A stretch of DNA of 64,000 bases from the NCBI RefSeq assembly GCF_024519455.1, contig NZ_JALJRY010000043.1:1-64000 (forward strand), given 5' to 3'. The notes below the pieces were generated by a model. That model was not told where the DNA came from. It ran no database searches and was given only the letters and a program-made list of their open reading frames with translations. Made by a program: the position numbers and the translations under genes. Shown piece after piece: positions 52,560 to 62,014 of this stretch. The DNA comes from Streptomyces sp. STR69 (GTDB lineage Bacteria; Actinomycetota; Actinomycetes; Streptomycetales; Streptomycetaceae). How positions within the stretch are numbered: the first letter of the stretch is position 1; the number at the start of each line of letters is the position of its first letter.

Positions 52560-52990
52560 TCGAGGTCAACTCTCGTGCGACGGCCGGAGCGGCCAGCTTG
52601 TTGTAAGCAGGTACCGGCCTGCCCACCGCTCGTTCTCGGCCGCCGCGTTCCGCCACGCGGCGAGGACCGCAAGGACGTTGTAGTGAGCCCGCGCTTCCTC
52701 TTCCCGTTCGCCGCACGTCCGGTGCAGACGCTACGCCTTCCGGTACGCGGCGACGGCTTCGTCGTATCGCCCCGGGTTGTGGAGTGCAACGCCGAGGTTG
52801 TCCAGTGCAGCAGTCCGGTCCGGTCGGAGAGGGCGGCGGTAGCCGCCGCTTCCTGCAACGCGGTGACGGCTGCCTGGTGACTGCCGGTGTGGGTTAGCGC
52901 CACACCGAGGTTGTTGAGGAGGTTGGGATCGCCGTCGGCACTCTCATCGGCCTGACGTACTGTTTGGCGGCGATTTACGAGCGGGCTCGT
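52560..52990 (-). pseudogene. TPR-repeat protein remnant
   Basis: Two tetratricopeptide-like units are readable on the minus strand in different frames: NLLNNLGVALTHTGSHQAAV with TALQEAAATA, and LDNLGVALHNPGRYDEAVAA with YRKA followed by a stop. A tail (ARAHYNVLAVLAAWRNAAAE) continues beyond. The stop and frame changes show decay. It may come from a TPR regulator related to the NB-ARC protein. Confidence 0.6.
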
Positions 52991-53133
52991 CAGCGAGGCG
53001 TTCACCGGCGTCGAGGGTGAGCTGAGCATACGGCCGCGTGTCGGCCACCGGAAGCTCGCGGGCCACTCGCTGTCGCTGACTGTGTCCCCCACCGGAGCGG
53101 AAACCAGGGAAACCGTAAGTCCAGCCCTCGGCT

Positions 53134-53545
53134 TTGATGGCGGAAGAGCGGTCCGCAGTGCTGGAGTTGATGAATCGCGACGCATACGCGGAACTTGAGC
53201 CGGCCCGGATCTGGGCCTGCGAGCTGGATGCCGGGCGCTACTACTGCTCCGCTTCCACGATGTACCGCATCCTGCGCGACAAGGGCCGGTCCGGCGAGCG
53301 CCGAAGACAGGCCACCCACGCCGCCCGGGCGATGCCCGAGCTGCTTGCCACCGCCCCGTCGCAGGTGTTCACCTGGGGAATTACCGAGGCGGCCGGGCCG
53401 GTCAAAACCATCTGGTATCACGCCTACGTCATCGTCGACACCTTCAGCCGCTACACCGTCGCCCACACCATAGAGGTCGCCGAATCGGCCCGGCGGGCCG
53501 CGGAGTTGATCCGCGAGACCATCGTGAGCAACCGGACCGTGCCTA
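53134..53545 (+). pseudogene. IS3-type orfB fragment with mutated catalytic Asp
   Basis: Reads CSASTMYRILRDKGRSGERR, then QVFTWGITEAAGPVKTIWYH and FSRYTVAHTIEVAESARRAA. This is the first half of an IS3 transposase core. The normal W-D-I-T-K is W-G-I-T-E, so the first catalytic Asp is lost, and the sequence ends before the second Asp. The 120 bases after it show nothing. Confidence 0.75.
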
Positions 53546-53717
53546 GGAGCCCAAGAGGGCCTGACACCCGGTCGGCCCGGCCCGACCGGTGTTCGGTGCA
53601 CCATCGCAGGTCAGTGAGGGGTGGGGAGGGGGCTCTGCCGGTGCGCCGGCAGGGCCCCTTCGTCGTTCCCACGTCAGCGCCGGCGCAGACCCGCGATGGG
53701 GTGTCGCACCCCCATCG

Positions 53718-54725
53718 CTACGGTGGTGTCACAAGCGACGGCGGTGGTTTCCGGTCGGCGACGGCCTCACGGAGGCGGCGTTGTGCCGCGGCCGGGGCGC
53801 CCGCGGTCAGAAGCGCCTCCCTCAACGCGCCCGCGACCGGGGGTACATCGAGGACCCGGGGCTGGGCCAGCGGAGCTTCGGTGGCCAGGCGGCCGCTGAT
53901 GTGGTCGCGGAGCAGGATCTGGTCGTTCTGCAGTGTGCCGCCGCCGAGTACCACCGGCGTCGGGGTGCGCAGGAGGCGGAGGCGGCGGAGCAGAGCGGTG
54001 ACCATGGCGACGATTTCGTCGCCGAGGCGTTCCACGATGCCCCGGGCCACGGTGTCGCCGCCGGCGGCCGTGGCGAAGACCAGCGGTGCCAGAGCGTGCA
54101 GTGCGGTCATCGGCAGGTCACCGCCGGCGACGGCCAGCGCCACGGACTCCACGCTACGCAGGCCGAAGTGGCCCGGCAGCTCCTGCCGCAGCCGGGTCGC
54201 CGGGCCCCGTCCGTCACCCGCGCGGACGGCGGCTCCCAGGCCGGCCCTGGCCACGGCGAGCCCGCCGCCCCAGTCCCCGGTGATGTCCCCGAGGGAGAGA
54301 AAGCGGGCCGAGCGGCCGCCCGGATGGATCGCCGCCGCGTTGATGCCGGCGCCGGAGACGACCGCCACCCCCCAGCCGTCGGGTGCGCCGGCCTGGAGGA
54401 CGGCGAGTGTGTCGTTGCGCACGAGGGTCCGGTCGGCCACGTCCAGTCGGGTCAACTGCCCCAGCGCCAGGCGTTCGTCGGTGCGCCGGTCCACGTTGGC
54501 GAGGAAGTACGCACCGACCGAGACCGGGGTCGTGTCGGGCAGGCCGGCCACTGTCAGCGCGTGCCGGCCCAGGCGGGCGAGTCGTTCGGTGGTGATCTCC
54601 ATTCCCTCGGTGTGCGGACGGGTGCCTGCGCCGCGTACCCAGGACAGCAGCCGTCCTTCGGTGTCCGCGAGGACGAGGTCGGTCTTGGAGTTCCCTCCGT
54701 CGACGCCCACCACGAGGTCAGGCAT
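53718..54725 (-). CDS. BadF/BadG-family sugar kinase (GlcNAc-kinase-like)
   Basis: A 335-residue ASKHA-fold kinase. The phosphate-1 loop is VGVDGGNSKTDLVLAD at residues 5-20. The second loop, GWGVAVVSGAGINAAAI, and the glycine-rich SLGDITGDWGGGLAVARAGL are characteristic of the BadF/BadG/BcrA/BcrD ATPase family, which contains N-acetylglucosamine and glucosamine kinases. The adenosine segment is PTPVVLGGGTLQND. It should phosphorylate an imported amino sugar or hexose in the cytoplasm. The start overlaps the end of the GH4 gene by eight bases; it is the last gene of the five-gene operon. Confidence 0.85.
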   Translation of the reverse strand: MPDLVVGVDGGNSKTDLVLADTEGRLLSWVRGAGTRPHTEGMEITTERLARLGRHALTVAGLPDTTPVSVGAYFLANVDRRTDERLALGQLTRLDVADRTLVRNDTLAVLQAGAPDGWGVAVVSGAGINAAAIHPGGRSARFLSLGDITGDWGGGLAVARAGLGAAVRAGDGRGPATRLRQELPGHFGLRSVESVALAVAGGDLPMTALHALAPLVFATAAGGDTVARGIVERLGDEIVAMVTALLRRLRLLRTPTPVVLGGGTLQNDQILLRDHISGRLATEAPLAQPRVLDVPPVAGALREALLTAGAPAAAQRRLREAVADRKPPPSLVTPP

Positions 54726-56001
54726 CAGCGGCCTCGTTCGCGAAGTACCGGGGCAGATGGGGACGGTTGGCCTCCAGCAGCGCGTTCAGCAGTGCGTCCG
54801 CCCGGGCCCATTCGCGGACGAGCGGGTTGGCCATCAGGGCACGCCGGGCCACCGTACGGTCCCCCGTCAAGGCTGCCTCGACGGTGAGTGTCTCGTACGC
54901 AGTGACTGACTGGACGAGCCCGAGCATCTCGGGTGGCAGGGGCGGTACGGGGACCGGGTGGGGACCGGACGCGTCGACATGTGCCGGGACCTCGACCACC
55001 GCCTCGTCCGGCAGGCCGGCGAGGACACCGTTGTTGCGTACGTTCACGTAGTGGTGGGCGCCGTCACCGGTGAGCAGGCTGGTGACCAGTGCCGCCGCGG
55101 CCTCGCTGTAGTGGGCGCCGCCGCGCCGCTGAAGCAGTTCGGGTTGCCGGTCCAGCCCGGGATCGGCATAGAGGGCGAGCAACTCCTTTTCGATGGCGAT
55201 GACTTGGTCGGCACGGTGTGTTCCGGCCTGCTGGGCCCTCACCTCGTCGTCCGTACAGTAGAAGTAGTGCAGGTAGTAGGAGGGGATGGCGCCCAGGTCG
55301 CGCAACGCCCCGGCAGGGACGCGGACTTGAGCCGCGAGGTCGTCGAGCGCGTCGCCGGTCAGGAGTTCCGGCAGGCGGTCCACTCCGTCGACGGTGACCG
55401 AGCTGATCCAGGACAGGTGGTTGAGGCCCGCGTGGCCGAGGCGTACACGGTCGGGGTCGGTGCCGAACCGGGCGGCCAGTTGCCGCTGGAACTTGATCGC
55501 CACGTTGCACAGGCCGACCGCGCGATGGCCCGCGTCCAGCAGTGCGCGGGTGACGATGCCGACGGGGTTGGTGAAGTCGACGATCCAGGCGCCGGGTTCG
55601 GCCCGGCGGCGTACCTCGGCAGCGATGTCGAGGACCACCGGCACCGTACGCAGGGCCTTGGCGAAGCCGCCGGGGCCGGTGGTCTCCTGGCCCAGCAGGC
55701 CGAACCGGTTCGGCAGGGTCTCGTCGACCAGCCGGGCCGCCTGCCCTCCCACCCGGAGCTGGACGAGCACGGCGGCGGCTGCGTCCACCGCGGCGGCGAG
55801 GTCTGTGGTGGTGGTCAGGCGGCCGGGGAAGCCGTGCCGGGCGAGGATACGGCGGGACAGTGCGCCGATCACGGCGAGGCGTTCGGCGTCGATGTCGTGC
55901 AGGACGAGTTCGCCGACCGGTAGCACCCGGGCGCGCCGGGCGAAGCCCTCGATCAGTTCGGGTGTGTAGGTGCTGCCACCGCCGACAACGGTGATTTTCA
56001 A
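54718..56001 (-). CDS. GH4-family 6-phospho-glycosidase
   Basis: A 427-residue NAD- and Mn-dependent GH4 enzyme. The N-terminus MKITVVGGGSTYTPELIEGF is the dinucleotide-binding signature; metal and catalytic positions are seen in CNVAIKF (C165) and LNHLSW (H195). GH4 relatives with this N-terminus are 6-phospho-beta-glucosidases (LicH/CelF type). An ABC transporter delivers unphosphorylated sugar, so either the kinase next door phosphorylates the disaccharide first or this member accepts free sugars. Forty bases separate it from the upstream permease. Confidence 0.9.
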   Translation of the reverse strand: MKITVVGGGSTYTPELIEGFARRARVLPVGELVLHDIDAERLAVIGALSRRILARHGFPGRLTTTTDLAAAVDAAAAVLVQLRVGGQAARLVDETLPNRFGLLGQETTGPGGFAKALRTVPVVLDIAAEVRRRAEPGAWIVDFTNPVGIVTRALLDAGHRAVGLCNVAIKFQRQLAARFGTDPDRVRLGHAGLNHLSWISSVTVDGVDRLPELLTGDALDDLAAQVRVPAGALRDLGAIPSYYLHYFYCTDDEVRAQQAGTHRADQVIAIEKELLALYADPGLDRQPELLQRRGGAHYSEAAAALVTSLLTGDGAHHYVNVRNNGVLAGLPDEAVVEVPAHVDASGPHPVPVPPLPPEMLGLVQSVTAYETLTVEAALTGDRTVARRALMANPLVREWARADALLNALLEANRPHLPRYFANEAADA

Positions 56002-56041
56002 CAGAGTGCTCCTTGACCAACTGTGGTTGCGGCGACGGCTG

Positions 56042-56905
56042 TCAGCCCTTGACGCCGGTCAGTGCGATGCCCTCGACGAAGACCTTCTGGGCCAGGAAGA
56101 ACAGCACCAGGACGGGCAGCAGGAACATCAGCGAGGCCGCCATCTGGAGTTGGTACGCGTTCTGGTGCCCGTTCTTGGCGAGCTGGCTGAGGGCCACCGC
56201 GAGGGTCTGGCCGGTGTCGCTGTTGCCCGTGTAGAGCAGGGGGTTGTAGAAGTCGTTCCACGCGTAGAGGAACGCGAAGAGACCCACGGCGGCGATCGCC
56301 GGTTTGGCCATGGGGATCAACACCCGCCACAGGATGCGCAGTTCGCCCGCGCCGTCGACACGGGCCGCCTCGGTGAACTCGTCGGGGATCGTGAGGAAGA
56401 ACTGGCGCAGCAGGAAGATGCTGAACGCGTCACCGAAGAAGGACGGGACGATCAGCGGCTTCAGCGTGCCCACCCAGCCGATGTGCGCGTACATCACATA
56501 CAGAGGCAGGCTGGTGACCTGGGCCGGGATCATCATCGCGGCCAGGACGACGAGAAAGACGCCCTCCCTTCCGCGCCAGCGCAGCCGGGCCAGCGCGTAG
56601 GCGACCGGTACCGAGGAGATGACGACGCCGATCGTGGACAGTCCGGCGTAGAGCATGGTGTTGAGGAGGTCGCGGCCGAACGGCATGGCCTTGAAGACCT
56701 CGTGGAAGTTGCCGAACTCCCAGGGCGAGGGCCACAACGAGCCGGTGCCCGCCTGGTGTTGGGTCATGAACGCGGTGAGCACGCCGATGGTGAGCGGCAG
56801 GAGGAAGCAGAGGGCGACCGCCACGGCCGGTGCGTGCTCGGCCAGCAGGTACAACAGGCGTCGACCAGTGCGGGGGTGACGCTTCGTCAGTTCGAGGGTG
56901 CTCAT
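56042..56905 (-). CDS. Sugar ABC transporter permease (MalG-type), second system
   Basis: A 287-residue CUT1 permease with six membrane helices. The EAA loop reads TEAARVDGAGELRILWRV followed by LIPMAKPAIAAVG, and the C-terminus VEGIALTGVKG is typical of MalG-like subunits. The ATG at 56905 overlaps the stop of the partner permease (ATGA). Confidence 0.9.
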   Translation of the reverse strand: MSTLELTKRHPRTGRRLLYLLAEHAPAVAVALCFLLPLTIGVLTAFMTQHQAGTGSLWPSPWEFGNFHEVFKAMPFGRDLLNTMLYAGLSTIGVVISSVPVAYALARLRWRGREGVFLVVLAAMMIPAQVTSLPLYVMYAHIGWVGTLKPLIVPSFFGDAFSIFLLRQFFLTIPDEFTEAARVDGAGELRILWRVLIPMAKPAIAAVGLFAFLYAWNDFYNPLLYTGNSDTGQTLAVALSQLAKNGHQNAYQLQMAASLMFLLPVLVLFFLAQKVFVEGIALTGVKG

Positions 56906-57900
56906 CGGCCGCCTCCCGCGTGGTGCACGAAGCGGCGCGAGACGCGGATGAACACCACGGTGGCCGCGAAGATGACGAGGAACAGCAGCCAGGCCATGGC
57001 CGAGGCGTAGCCGGTCTTGAAGTAGGCGAAGCCCTGTCGGTACAGCTCGGTGGAGTAGAAGAGCAACGAGTTGGCGGGGTAGCCGATGAGGTCGTTGCTG
57101 GAGGAGGTGGCGTTGGCCGAACTGGAGGCGACGAACGCCTCGGTGAAGTACTGGAAGGTGTAGATCATCCCGGTGAGCAGGGCGAAGAAGATGACCGGGG
57201 AGATCGCCGGGAGGGTGACGCTGCGGAACTTCTGCAGGGGGCCGGCGCCGTCGAGTTCGGCGGCTTCGTACAGCTCGCGGGGTACGTCGAGCATGGCCGC
57301 GGAGAAGATCACCATCACGTTGCCGCTGGCCCACAGCGCCATGAGGACGAGGCTGGGCTTGGACCAGGCGGGGTCGGAGAACCAGCCGGGGCCGTCGACG
57401 CCCACCCAGCCGAGCAGCCGGTTCAGCGGGCCGACCGGGTTGAGCAGCACGATGAACGACAGGGCCGAGGCCACGACCGGCACCATCGACGGCAGGAAGA
57501 ACAGGGTGCGGTAGACGGCCCGGCCGCGCTTGACGCGGATGATCACCCAGGCGGTGAGCATGGCCCAGCCGGTGCGCAGCGGCACCATGACGACGACCAT
57601 CCACAGCGTGTTGCGCACCGCCACCCAGAAGGTGTCGGACTCGGTGAACAGGGCGCGGTAGTTGCGCAGTCCGACGAACTGGACGGGCCGGTAGGAGCCG
57701 GCCTGGAAGTCGGTGAGCGAGTAGTAGAGCGTGGCCGCCACCGGGTAGAGCACGAAGACGGCGAACCCGATGACGAACGGCGACAGGAAGGCGAGGACGA
57801 CCCACCAGCGGGCTCGGCTCGGGCTGCGCCGCCCGCCCCGGGCAGGGCGCGTGCGCGCCGCGCCCGGGGCCTCGCCGACGGGGGCGAGGACGGTCGTCAT
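56902..57900 (-). CDS. Sugar ABC transporter permease (MalF-type), second system
   Basis: A 332-residue permease. After an arginine-rich cytoplasmic lead come six helices and the EAA loop YEAAELDGAGPLQKFRSV then TLPAISPV. The ATG at 57900 lies two bases after the lipoprotein stop, so translation is coupled. As in the first transporter, no ATPase gene is nearby. Confidence 0.9.
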   Translation of the reverse strand: MTTVLAPVGEAPGAARTRPARGGRRSPSRARWWVVLAFLSPFVIGFAVFVLYPVAATLYYSLTDFQAGSYRPVQFVGLRNYRALFTESDTFWVAVRNTLWMVVVMVPLRTGWAMLTAWVIIRVKRGRAVYRTLFFLPSMVPVVASALSFIVLLNPVGPLNRLLGWVGVDGPGWFSDPAWSKPSLVLMALWASGNVMVIFSAAMLDVPRELYEAAELDGAGPLQKFRSVTLPAISPVIFFALLTGMIYTFQYFTEAFVASSSANATSSSNDLIGYPANSLLFYSTELYRQGFAYFKTGYASAMAWLLFLVIFAATVVFIRVSRRFVHHAGGGR

Positions 57901-57902
57901 CT

Positions 57903-59252
57903 CTACTGCCCGCTCTCGGAGTTGAGGCTGTCGATCTTCTTGCCGACCGCGGCCAGACCGCTCGCGGCGTCCTTCGTCTTGCCCTGCTCGTAGTCGAGCA
58001 GGAACGCGCGCCAGGTGTCCATGTCCTCGACGCCGGCCGGGGTGAGCGCCTTGTAGGAGGAGTGCGTGTTCTCGAAGATGTCGACGAACGGCTTCCAGTG
58101 CGGGTCGTCGCGCTTGTCCCAGGCCTTGAGCGCGGCGAACGTGGTGGGGATGTTGTAGACCGTGTCGGCGAGGGTGTTCAGGAACGTGGTGTCGGTGGTG
58201 AGTTGCTGGAGTGCGAAGAACGCCTCCTGCTTGTGCTTGGAGCCCGCCGACAGATAGGCGACGGTGCCGAGGGTGCTGCCCGCGCCGTAGGTGCCGGAGG
58301 ATCCGTCGAGGACGGGCATCGGTACGACGCCGTAGTCGAAGTCCTTCTTCTCCGCGGCGATTTCGCCCACGTGCCACTCGCCGTCGTACTCCATGGCCGC
58401 GGCGCCGGTGAGCAGCGGGTTGCCCGCGTCGTCGGCGTGCGGCTGGTAACGGCCCACGAACTTCTGCACGTTCGCCGTGCCGTAGTAGTCGATCAACTCC
58501 TGATCCCACGCCAGCAGTTGCCGCCACTTGGGGTCGGAGGCGAAGGTCGTCTTGCCGTCCTTGCCGTAGAACTCGGTGCCGCTGTGTGCGCCGACGAAGA
58601 GGTAGCGGTTGACGTCGTAGTCGGAGCGGGGGACGAAGCCGTAGGTCTTGATGGAGCCGTCCGCGTTCTTGACGGTCAACTTCTTGGCGTCGGCCGTGAG
58701 TTCGGCGAGGGTCGTGGGCGGCTTGGTAATGCCGGCCGCGGCGAACATCTTCTTGTTGTAGTAGAGGGCGAACGCGTCGGTCAGCAGCGGCAGTGCGCAC
58801 TGCTTGCTCTGGTATCGGGTGTAGACGAGGGTCGCGGGCGGGAAGGTCTTGGCGGTGTCGATCTTCGCTGAGGACAGGTACGGGCTCAGGTCGGCGACCG
58901 TGCCGTTGTAGCAGAACTTCGCCACGTTGTCGGGCGTGGAGCTGATGAACACGTCCGGCGGATCGCCCGCGGCGACAGCCTTGGCGTAGGCGGCGTCGTC
59001 CTTGTTGGGCACGAACTTCACGGTCAGCCACGGGTACTTGGCGTGCAGCCGGCTGAGGGTGGCCTTGAACGCGGCCACTTCGTTGGGGAGGTGGTTGAAC
59101 GTCCACACCGTGACGGTGGTGGCCTTGTGCGAGGCGCCCGGCGATATCGCCGAGTCGGGTTGAGACGAGGTGGATCCGGTCGAAGTACAGCCGGCCAGCA
59201 GCAGTACGCCGGCGGCCGTGACGGCCGTAGCCCCGGTGATAGCTTTGAACAC
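57903..59252 (-). CDS. Sugar-binding lipoprotein, second system
   Basis: A 449-residue family 1 solute-binding lipoprotein. The signal peptide ends in LLAGC with lipidated Cys22, followed by a Ser/Thr linker. Conserved segments are TVWTFNHLPNEVAAFKATL, GDPPDVFISSTPDN, LPLLTDAFALYYNKKMFAAA and GAAAMEYDGEWHV. The GTG at 59252 is chosen for the GGAAGG eight bases upstream and the signal peptide. First gene of the operon transporter-GH4-kinase. It is only distantly similar to the other lipoprotein in the window, so it probably binds a different sugar. Confidence 0.95.
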   Translation of the reverse strand: MFKAITGATAVTAAGVLLLAGCTSTGSTSSQPDSAISPGASHKATTVTVWTFNHLPNEVAAFKATLSRLHAKYPWLTVKFVPNKDDAAYAKAVAAGDPPDVFISSTPDNVAKFCYNGTVADLSPYLSSAKIDTAKTFPPATLVYTRYQSKQCALPLLTDAFALYYNKKMFAAAGITKPPTTLAELTADAKKLTVKNADGSIKTYGFVPRSDYDVNRYLFVGAHSGTEFYGKDGKTTFASDPKWRQLLAWDQELIDYYGTANVQKFVGRYQPHADDAGNPLLTGAAAMEYDGEWHVGEIAAEKKDFDYGVVPMPVLDGSSGTYGAGSTLGTVAYLSAGSKHKQEAFFALQQLTTDTTFLNTLADTVYNIPTTFAALKAWDKRDDPHWKPFVDIFENTHSSYKALTPAGVEDMDTWRAFLLDYEQGKTKDAASGLAAVGKKIDSLNSESGQ

Positions 59253-59384
59253 TGATCGTCCTTCCTCGGAGATGGCATTCCCTGGGTGACGGATCGGTCG
59301 GTCGATCGGGCACGGCAATGCCCGGTGACGTGTGCGGCGGCGCTGTCCGGCAAGACGGCGTCGCCGCGGTGTTTCACACTGCGG

Positions 59385-60596
59385 TCAGGACAGAGACGAC
59401 GGTGACTCTGTCTGCGGGACGGGAGTGGTGGCGGCGGCGAAGGCGGCCTCGCGGGCCAGCTCCGCCGACATGGTGGTCGCTCCGGTGAGCACGGCGTCCT
59501 GGCCGAGACCCGACGCGACGACGGGTGGCCGAAACGTGCTGAAGTCGGCCAGGTGACGGGCGACCGGTTCGAGCAGCAGGTCGCCGTTGGCGCCGATGGC
59601 GCCGCCCAGCACGATGAGTGCCGGGTCGATGAGGGGTACGACGCAGGCCACCACGTAGGCGACGCTGCGGGCGGTGTCGTCCACGATCTCCAGCGCGCCC
59701 GGGTCCCCGGTGCGGGCGAGTTCGAAGACGGCGCGCGGGCTGCCGTCACCCGGCAGTCCGAGGCGCTGCGCCCGGTCGCTGATGTAGCGGGCGCCCAGAT
59801 GTTCCTGGACGAGATCCCGGCGCTGTCCGACCGGGGCGACCATGCGGTCGCTGGGGAGGTAACCGGCCTCTCCGGCGACTCCGGTGGCGCCGCGCCGGAC
59901 CCGGCCGTCGACGACAAGGCCGAGGCCGAGGCCGACTCCGAGGCTGACCAGTACGAAGTCGTCGGTGTCGGTGCCCAGGCCGTGGGTTCGCTCGGCCAGT
60001 GCCGCGAGGTTCACGTCGTTCTCCAGGACCAACGGAACCGGGATCGCCCGGCCGAGTGCGGCGCCGAGCCCCCGGCCGGCGTCGGGAAGTCCGGCGGCGT
60101 ACGACAGGTGTCGTCCGTCGGGGCCGACGGCGGCCGGCAGTCCCGCCACCACCTGGGTGATGTCGGCCAGCGGTCGGCCCACCTGCCCGGCCAGGTCCAC
60201 GCACATGTCCAGGATCTGCGCGACGAGCGCGTCGGCGCCGCGATGCCCCTGCTGCTCGGACTCGGCACGTCCACGCACGCGGCCGGTGACGTCCGCAACC
60301 GCCGCACGGATCTTACGGTGACCGACGTCCACGCCGATCGCGAAGGCGCAGTCGGCGTTGACCCGGTACTGGGCCGGTGCCGGGCCCTTGCGGCCGGTCG
60401 CCGGGCCGACCTCGGTGATGACTCCGCGCTCCAGCAGAAGCGCGACCGCGGCGGCGACGGTGGGCCGGGACAGCGTGATCCGCCCGGCCAGGTCGGTGGT
60501 CGTGACCGGGCCCGTCTCGTCGATCGCCTCCAGTACGGCACGGCCGTTGAGCGAGCGCAGCAACCGCTGCGGGCCTGCTGGATAACGGCGGGTCAC
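59385..60596 (-). CDS. ROK-family transcriptional repressor
   Basis: A 403-residue NagC/XylR-type regulator. The N-terminal winged helix reads LNGRAVLEAIDETGPVTTTD then ITLSRPTVAAAVALLLERGV. The ROK sugar-binding domain follows (AIGVDVGHRKIRAAVADVTG, PLVLENDVNLAALAE, LVSLGVGLGLGLV, GVAGEAGYLP, LIVLGGAIG). The usual ROK zinc motif CxCGxxGC is absent (LPSDRMVAPVGQRRDL), common for actinomycete ROK regulators. It starts with GTG at 60596 and lies upstream of, and co-directional with, the second transporter operon, which it probably represses until a sugar ligand binds. Confidence 0.9.
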   Translation of the reverse strand: MTRRYPAGPQRLLRSLNGRAVLEAIDETGPVTTTDLAGRITLSRPTVAAAVALLLERGVITEVGPATGRKGPAPAQYRVNADCAFAIGVDVGHRKIRAAVADVTGRVRGRAESEQQGHRGADALVAQILDMCVDLAGQVGRPLADITQVVAGLPAAVGPDGRHLSYAAGLPDAGRGLGAALGRAIPVPLVLENDVNLAALAERTHGLGTDTDDFVLVSLGVGLGLGLVVDGRVRRGATGVAGEAGYLPSDRMVAPVGQRRDLVQEHLGARYISDRAQRLGLPGDGSPRAVFELARTGDPGALEIVDDTARSVAYVVACVVPLIDPALIVLGGAIGANGDLLLEPVARHLADFSTFRPPVVASGLGQDAVLTGATTMSAELAREAAFAAATTPVPQTESPSSLS

Positions 60597-60632
60597 GGGG
60601 GCCTCGTCTCGACATTCTGGCCTGTAGGAAAG

Positions 60633-60650
60633 AAAGTTGTTTATTTATAC
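60633..60650 (-). promoter_or_regulatory. AT-rich island upstream of the ROK gene
   Basis: AAAGTTGTTTATTTATAC is a rare AT-rich run in this DNA, 37 bases before the ROK start. On the minus strand it gives TATAAATAAACAAC, which contains -10-like hexamers and resembles AT-rich ROK operators. Assignment is by position and composition only. Confidence 0.4.
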
Positions 60651-60813
60651 GCGGGCGCATGGCCAGAATCAACCCTTCGACCGCACCGCGCCCCCAGACC
60701 CTGCACAAGCCTCCGACACCGGGGAGTGAGCCCCTGACGATCCGGCTCAAGTTCCCTGCCCCCGCTCGGCCGACCCGACCAGCGATCGGTACGCCGACGC
60801 GGGTCGGTAGCTG

Positions 60814-61240
60814 TTGGGAAAAGGGCTCGACCGTTTCGCCAAACTCCGCGAACTGTTCGCGAAACTCCAGGCCAAGCACGGAACGGTGCTGGTCGTGGTC
60901 GACCAGCCGGCCTCAATCGGGGCCCTGCCGCTGGCGGTTGCGAGAGCCATGGGCCGCCCCATCGCCTACCTGCCCGGACTGACGATGCGCTTGATCGCCG
61001 ACCTCTACCCGGGTGAGGCCAAGACGGATGCGCGGGACGCGTTCATCATCGCGGACGCCTGCCGGGCGATGCCTCACACGCTGCGCGCCATCGACGGCGA
61101 GGACGAGACGATCGTCGAGCTGGAGATGATCGTCGGCTTCGACGACGACCTGGCCGGCGAGGCCACCCGCGTCACGAACCGGCTGCACGGCCTGCTGACC
61201 CAGATCCATCCTTCGCTGGAGCGGGTGCTGGGGCCGCGGC
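60814..61240 (+). pseudogene. IS110-family transposase, N-terminal fragment
   Basis: Reads LDRFAKLRELFAKLQAKHGT, VLVVVDQPASIGALPLAVAR, LPGLTMRLIADLYPGEAKTD then ARDAFIIADACRAMPHTLRA, the DEDD nuclease domain of IS110 transposases including the catalytic V-D-Q and K-T-D-A-R-D-A. The first 40 residues and the whole C-terminal Tnp_20 domain are missing; recognisable sequence ends near 61235. Confidence 0.8.
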
Positions 61241-61890
61241 GCCGAGCAGAAGCCGGGCGGCCGGGTCGGTGTCTGCTGATCCGAACTGGCCGGTCCCGAG
61301 GACGACCAGGGCCGGGTCGAGCGCGAGCAACGCCGGGCGATGCCCTCTGCGAGTCGGCGGCCGTAGGGACCCTACGGCCGCCGTCGCCTTCGCCTCACCG
61401 GCCGCCGTACCGGCGGCGACGGAGACGGGCAGCGGCTCGAGGCCGGGGGAACCGGGCGCGCCGGAGGAGCCCGGGAACGGATGGACCTCCCCGGCCTCGA
61501 CACTCCCGTCGCCTCCGGCGGTGACCGCCCTGACCGGCTCGCACAAGCCCGGAACTGCGGAGACCTGGCCGATCAGAAACTCACGCGGGTCACGGACCCT
61601 GCCCAACGGCCAACGGCCAACGCCCTCTTGGCTCTGACATGTGATGCACTCAGTGCCGGAGAAGACGTAAGGGGGATCCGATTTCTTCCGAACCCTGATA
61701 CCGAGGATCCTCGGGGCCGGCAGGACACCAACGATCGCCGTCGAGCGCCGGTCCGCCATCGAGGTCGCCGGCACGACGTCCCCGGTCCTCCCGACGGACA
61801 CCGACCCGCACCCGACCCGCACCCGCCCGACAACCGGTCCGGCCCGTCCTCCCGTCCCGCGCCGCATCACTTCCCCAACTCGTCCCGCTT
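61241..61890. other. Unassigned stretch, no gene supported
   Basis: Both strands are open, and a minus-strand reading contains a protein-like patch (HRPALLALDPALVVLGTGQF), but no start, ribosome site or complete domain is visible. It is possibly decayed sequence behind the IS110 fragment. Confidence 0.35.
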
Positions 61891-61967
61891 CTCGTCGCCT
61901 TGAATCGTTGTCGTTCCTATTGACCCCGGTTCGAAGGGCGAATTAAGGTTCCCGCACCTGGATTGAC

Positions 61968-61979
61968 TGAAACGATTCA
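61968..61979 (+). promoter_or_regulatory. LacI-type operator before the GH106-like gene
   Basis: TGAAACGATTCA differs by one base from a perfect TGAAACGTTTCA-type LacI-family palindrome and lies 36 bases before the start codon. TGAATCGTT, which repeats half of it inverted, lies at 61901-61909, so two sites about 67 bases apart could allow looping. AATTAAGG and ATTGACT lie between them as possible promoter parts. Confidence 0.5.
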
Positions 61980-62014
61980 ACTCATTCTCACCCATGACAA
62001 GTTGGGGCTGAACC

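Noticed and set aside
61172..61870. Minus-strand frame with ALDPALVVLGTGQFGSADTD, like a universal-stress or kinase tail
   Set aside because: No nucleotide-binding or catalytic motif could be confirmed and the frame runs into the IS110 fragment.
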